A stretch of DNA of 64,000 nt, taken from assembly GCF_003574425.1 (NCBI RefSeq), contig NZ_KZ984540.1, positions 25,421 through 89,420 of the forward strand, read 5' to 3'. The notes under the pieces were generated by a model, which was not told the DNA's origin, searched no databases, and worked only from the letters and a program-made list of their open reading frames with translations. This document shows positions 62,882 through 64,000 of the stretch, piece after piece. Each line of letters opens with the position of its first letter. Position 1 is the stretch's first letter. The translations under genes were made by a program, and so were the position numbers. This stretch comes from Cysteiniphilum halobium (GTDB lineage Bacteria; Pseudomonadota; Gammaproteobacteria; Francisellales; Francisellaceae).

Positions 62882-62958
62882 TGGCGGAATGGACGGGACT
62901 CGAACCCGCGACCCCCTGCGTGACAGGCAGGTATTCTAACCAACTGAACTACCACTCC
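62882..62958 (-). tRNA. tRNA-Asp (anticodon GTC)
   Basis: 77 bases with encoded CCA. Acceptor stem GGAGTGG/CCATTCC with one G-U pair, discriminator G, anticodon stem-loop CCTGC-CTGTCAC-GCAGG with anticodon GTC, and the T-arm with GTTCGAGTC. It closely matches E. coli tRNA-Asp. It lies 8 bases downstream of tRNA-Thr in the same transcript. Confidence 0.97.
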
Positions 62959-62966
62959 GCTTTTGA

Positions 62967-63042
62967 TGGTGCCGACACCAGGACTTGAACCCGGAACCTG
63001 CCGATTACAAGTCGGCTGCTCTACCAGTTGAGCCATGTCGGC
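62967..63042 (-). tRNA. tRNA-Thr (anticodon TGT)
   Basis: 76 bases with encoded CCA. Acceptor GCCGACA/TGTCGGC, discriminator A, anticodon stem-loop GCCGA-CTTGTAA-TCGGC with anticodon TGT (decodes ACA), T-arm with GTTCAAGTC. First gene of the Thr-Asp pair; its 5' end is 11 bases after the predicted -10 element. Confidence 0.97.
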
Positions 63043-63053
63043 GACAGAAAGGA

Positions 63054-63081
63054 ATTCTATAGATTTCCGATTAGATGTCAA
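63054..63081 (-). promoter_or_regulatory. Promoter of the tRNA-Thr/tRNA-Asp operon
   Basis: On the minus strand: a perfect -35 TTGACA (63081-63076), a 16-base spacer and a -10 TAGAAT (63059-63054), one mismatch from consensus. The predicted start, about 63047, is some 5 bases before the mature tRNA-Thr end. A near-palindrome (ATTAGA/TCTAAT) overlaps the -35. Confidence 0.75.
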
Positions 63082-63179
63082 CGTCTAATTTTTAAAAATA
63101 ATGAAATATTTGCTGTACCCATCACAAATCATGTTGTGGTGTTCGGTGTTGAGGAAGTTTTTGATTCCATGCTAGCTGT

Positions 63180-64000
63180 TTAGGTAATTTTGTTATTCAC
63201 TATGGGCTCATCAACGGTTGCATATGTTAAGCCTGTCACTGTTTTGGATGTGCGAAAAATAAAACTCAGTAAATAACTTAAAAACACACTGGAGAGTACA
63301 CCAACAAGTCCATAGTACATGAAATAAATCTCAGTTTGTTTCACAAAATAAAGAATAATAACACTGATGAGTACCGCACAAAATACGGCATTACCACTAA
63401 CGCGCTTGGAGAATATACCGATAATAAACGCGCCTGCAATCGGTCCACCAAATAAGCCTAAAATGGACTGAAAGAAAATCTGTAGGTGTGCCTGATTGGT
63501 TATCGTCATATACAGCGCAATGAGGGTACCAATAACTCCAGCAATAATAATTACAAATCTTGCGATTAGTACGGCTGTTTTTTCTGATGTGTTTTTAAAA
63601 AAACGTTCGGTGATGTCGGTAACGAAACACGCAGATATACTGTTTAAGCTGCTTGAAATCGTTGATTGTGCTGCAGCAAAAACGGCAGCGATAATAAAGC
63701 CTGCAATGCCAATTGGCATTTGTGTCACAATAAAATAAGGTACGATAGAGTCAAGATTAAAACCCGCTGGTAAATCAGCACTATGCTGTTGATAGTAAAT
63801 AAAAAGTAAGGTGCCCATGCCAAAGAAGATGAAAATAACTAAGAAAGCAAGTTTGGCATTTAAATAGATAGCTTTGTTTGTTTCATTAATATCTTTTGTT
63901 GCATTGTATCTTTGTACAACATCTTGACTACCAATATATTGATAAAGACTGTTAAAGATTCCCCCAATAAAGATACCAATAATTGTCGCATGGAATAGAC
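63180..64000 (-). CDS. Sodium:solute symporter (SSS family), 5' end beyond window
   Basis: C-terminal 273 residues of an SSS-family transporter; the frame is open to the right edge of the window, so the start is not visible. The segment near the edge holds the family-typical YQYIGSQDVVQRYNATKDIN, followed by AVFAAAQSTISSSLNSISAC (the AALMSTxSSxLNS-type sodium-binding helix) and at least six more membrane spans. It moves a small solute with sodium; relatives carry sialic acid, sugars or amino acids, and the substrate cannot be decided. A tRNA pair lies downstream. Confidence 0.88.
   Translation of the reverse strand, partial: LFHATIIGIFIGGIFNSLYQYIGSQDVVQRYNATKDINETNKAIYLNAKLAFLVIFIFFGMGTLLFIYYQQHSADLPAGFNLDSIVPYFIVTQMPIGIAGFIIAAVFAAAQSTISSSLNSISACFVTDITERFFKNTSEKTAVLIARFVIIIAGVIGTLIALYMTITNQAHLQIFFQSILGLFGGPIAGAFIIGIFSKRVSGNAVFCAVLISVIILYFVKQTEIYFMYYGLVGVLSSVFLSYLLSFIFRTSKTVTGLTYATVDEPIVNNKIT

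Noticed and set aside
62872-63081. 69-codon ORF on the minus strand
   Set aside because: It covers the tRNA-Thr and tRNA-Asp genes; it is a by-product of tRNA sequence.
1-64000. CRISPR arrays, insertion sequences, prophage or integrated plasmid
   Set aside because: No regularly spaced repeats, transposase, integrase or phage structural gene was found; the small repeats noted are isolated intergenic elements.

Overview
The window is a chromosomal segment of an AT-rich gammaproteobacterium. Supporting this are the gammaproteobacterial gene set (csrA, zapG/yhcB, a Fis-type protein, ycaR-kdsB, a kdsD/kpsF-type isomerase, macB-tolC-type efflux, bifunctional SpoT, GlnD) and the A/T-biased codon use. 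The gene complement and protein style recall the Francisella/Fastidiosibacteraceae side of the Thiotrichales, but this is an impression from sequence alone and no database was searched. Almost everything is intact and closely packed. I saw no transposase, integrase, phage gene or CRISPR array.

Layout. 1-7.1 kb holds an IlvY-like regulator, rsmG, a YeiH-type membrane protein, a GGDEF/EAL protein, nusB and an ArnT-like glycosyltransferase. 7.3-20.7 kb is a type IVb pilus locus in nearly the gene order of the plasmid R64 / toxin-coregulated pilus systems: TcpQ-like protein, secretin lipoprotein, PilO, PilP, ATPase, inner-membrane PilR/GspF protein, major prepilin, two further prepilins, a small exported protein, a short prepilin-peptidase-like protein, another small exported protein, a LysM/LytM protein and a 451-residue exported protein. 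A second large exported protein follows at 20.8 kb. The locus opens with a decayed tandem duplication of its own leader. 22.4-30.7 kb has a Tim44-like protein, a candidate structured RNA with its own promoter, an O-methyltransferase, a permuted NlpC/P60-like protein, an SDR protein and a tolC-hlyD-macB export operon headed by a LysM lipoprotein. csrA and spoT follow.

33.4-50.5 kb is mostly core metabolism on the minus strand: an FAD oxidoreductase, truD, zapG, ispF and a rhodanese in one run, then a LOG-family protein, glnD, uvrB, kdsD and proS, with fabI, a Fis-like gene and an Sfp-type phosphopantetheinyl transferase on the plus strand. 50.5-62.5 kb has prlC, yraN, a GH17 glucanase, a PP-loop/TusA sulfur-transfer pair, ycaR-kdsB-HIT, a LysR/MFS/amidohydrolase module, a second NlpC/P60-like protein, yaaA and rlmH. 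The window closes with a tRNA-Thr/tRNA-Asp pair under a clear promoter and the 3' part of a sodium:solute symporter gene that runs off the right edge.

Most noteworthy points: (1) a structured RNA at 23561-23687 whose terminal stem begins where its promoter predicts the transcript start, with two mutually exclusive inner pairings; (2) the pilus locus, with a prepilin-peptidase-like protein that ends before its second catalytic aspartate should appear, a LytM protein without catalytic histidines where R64 has a transglycosylase, and several exported proteins I cannot place; (3) the duplicated pilus leader; (4) several small dispersed intergenic repeats.
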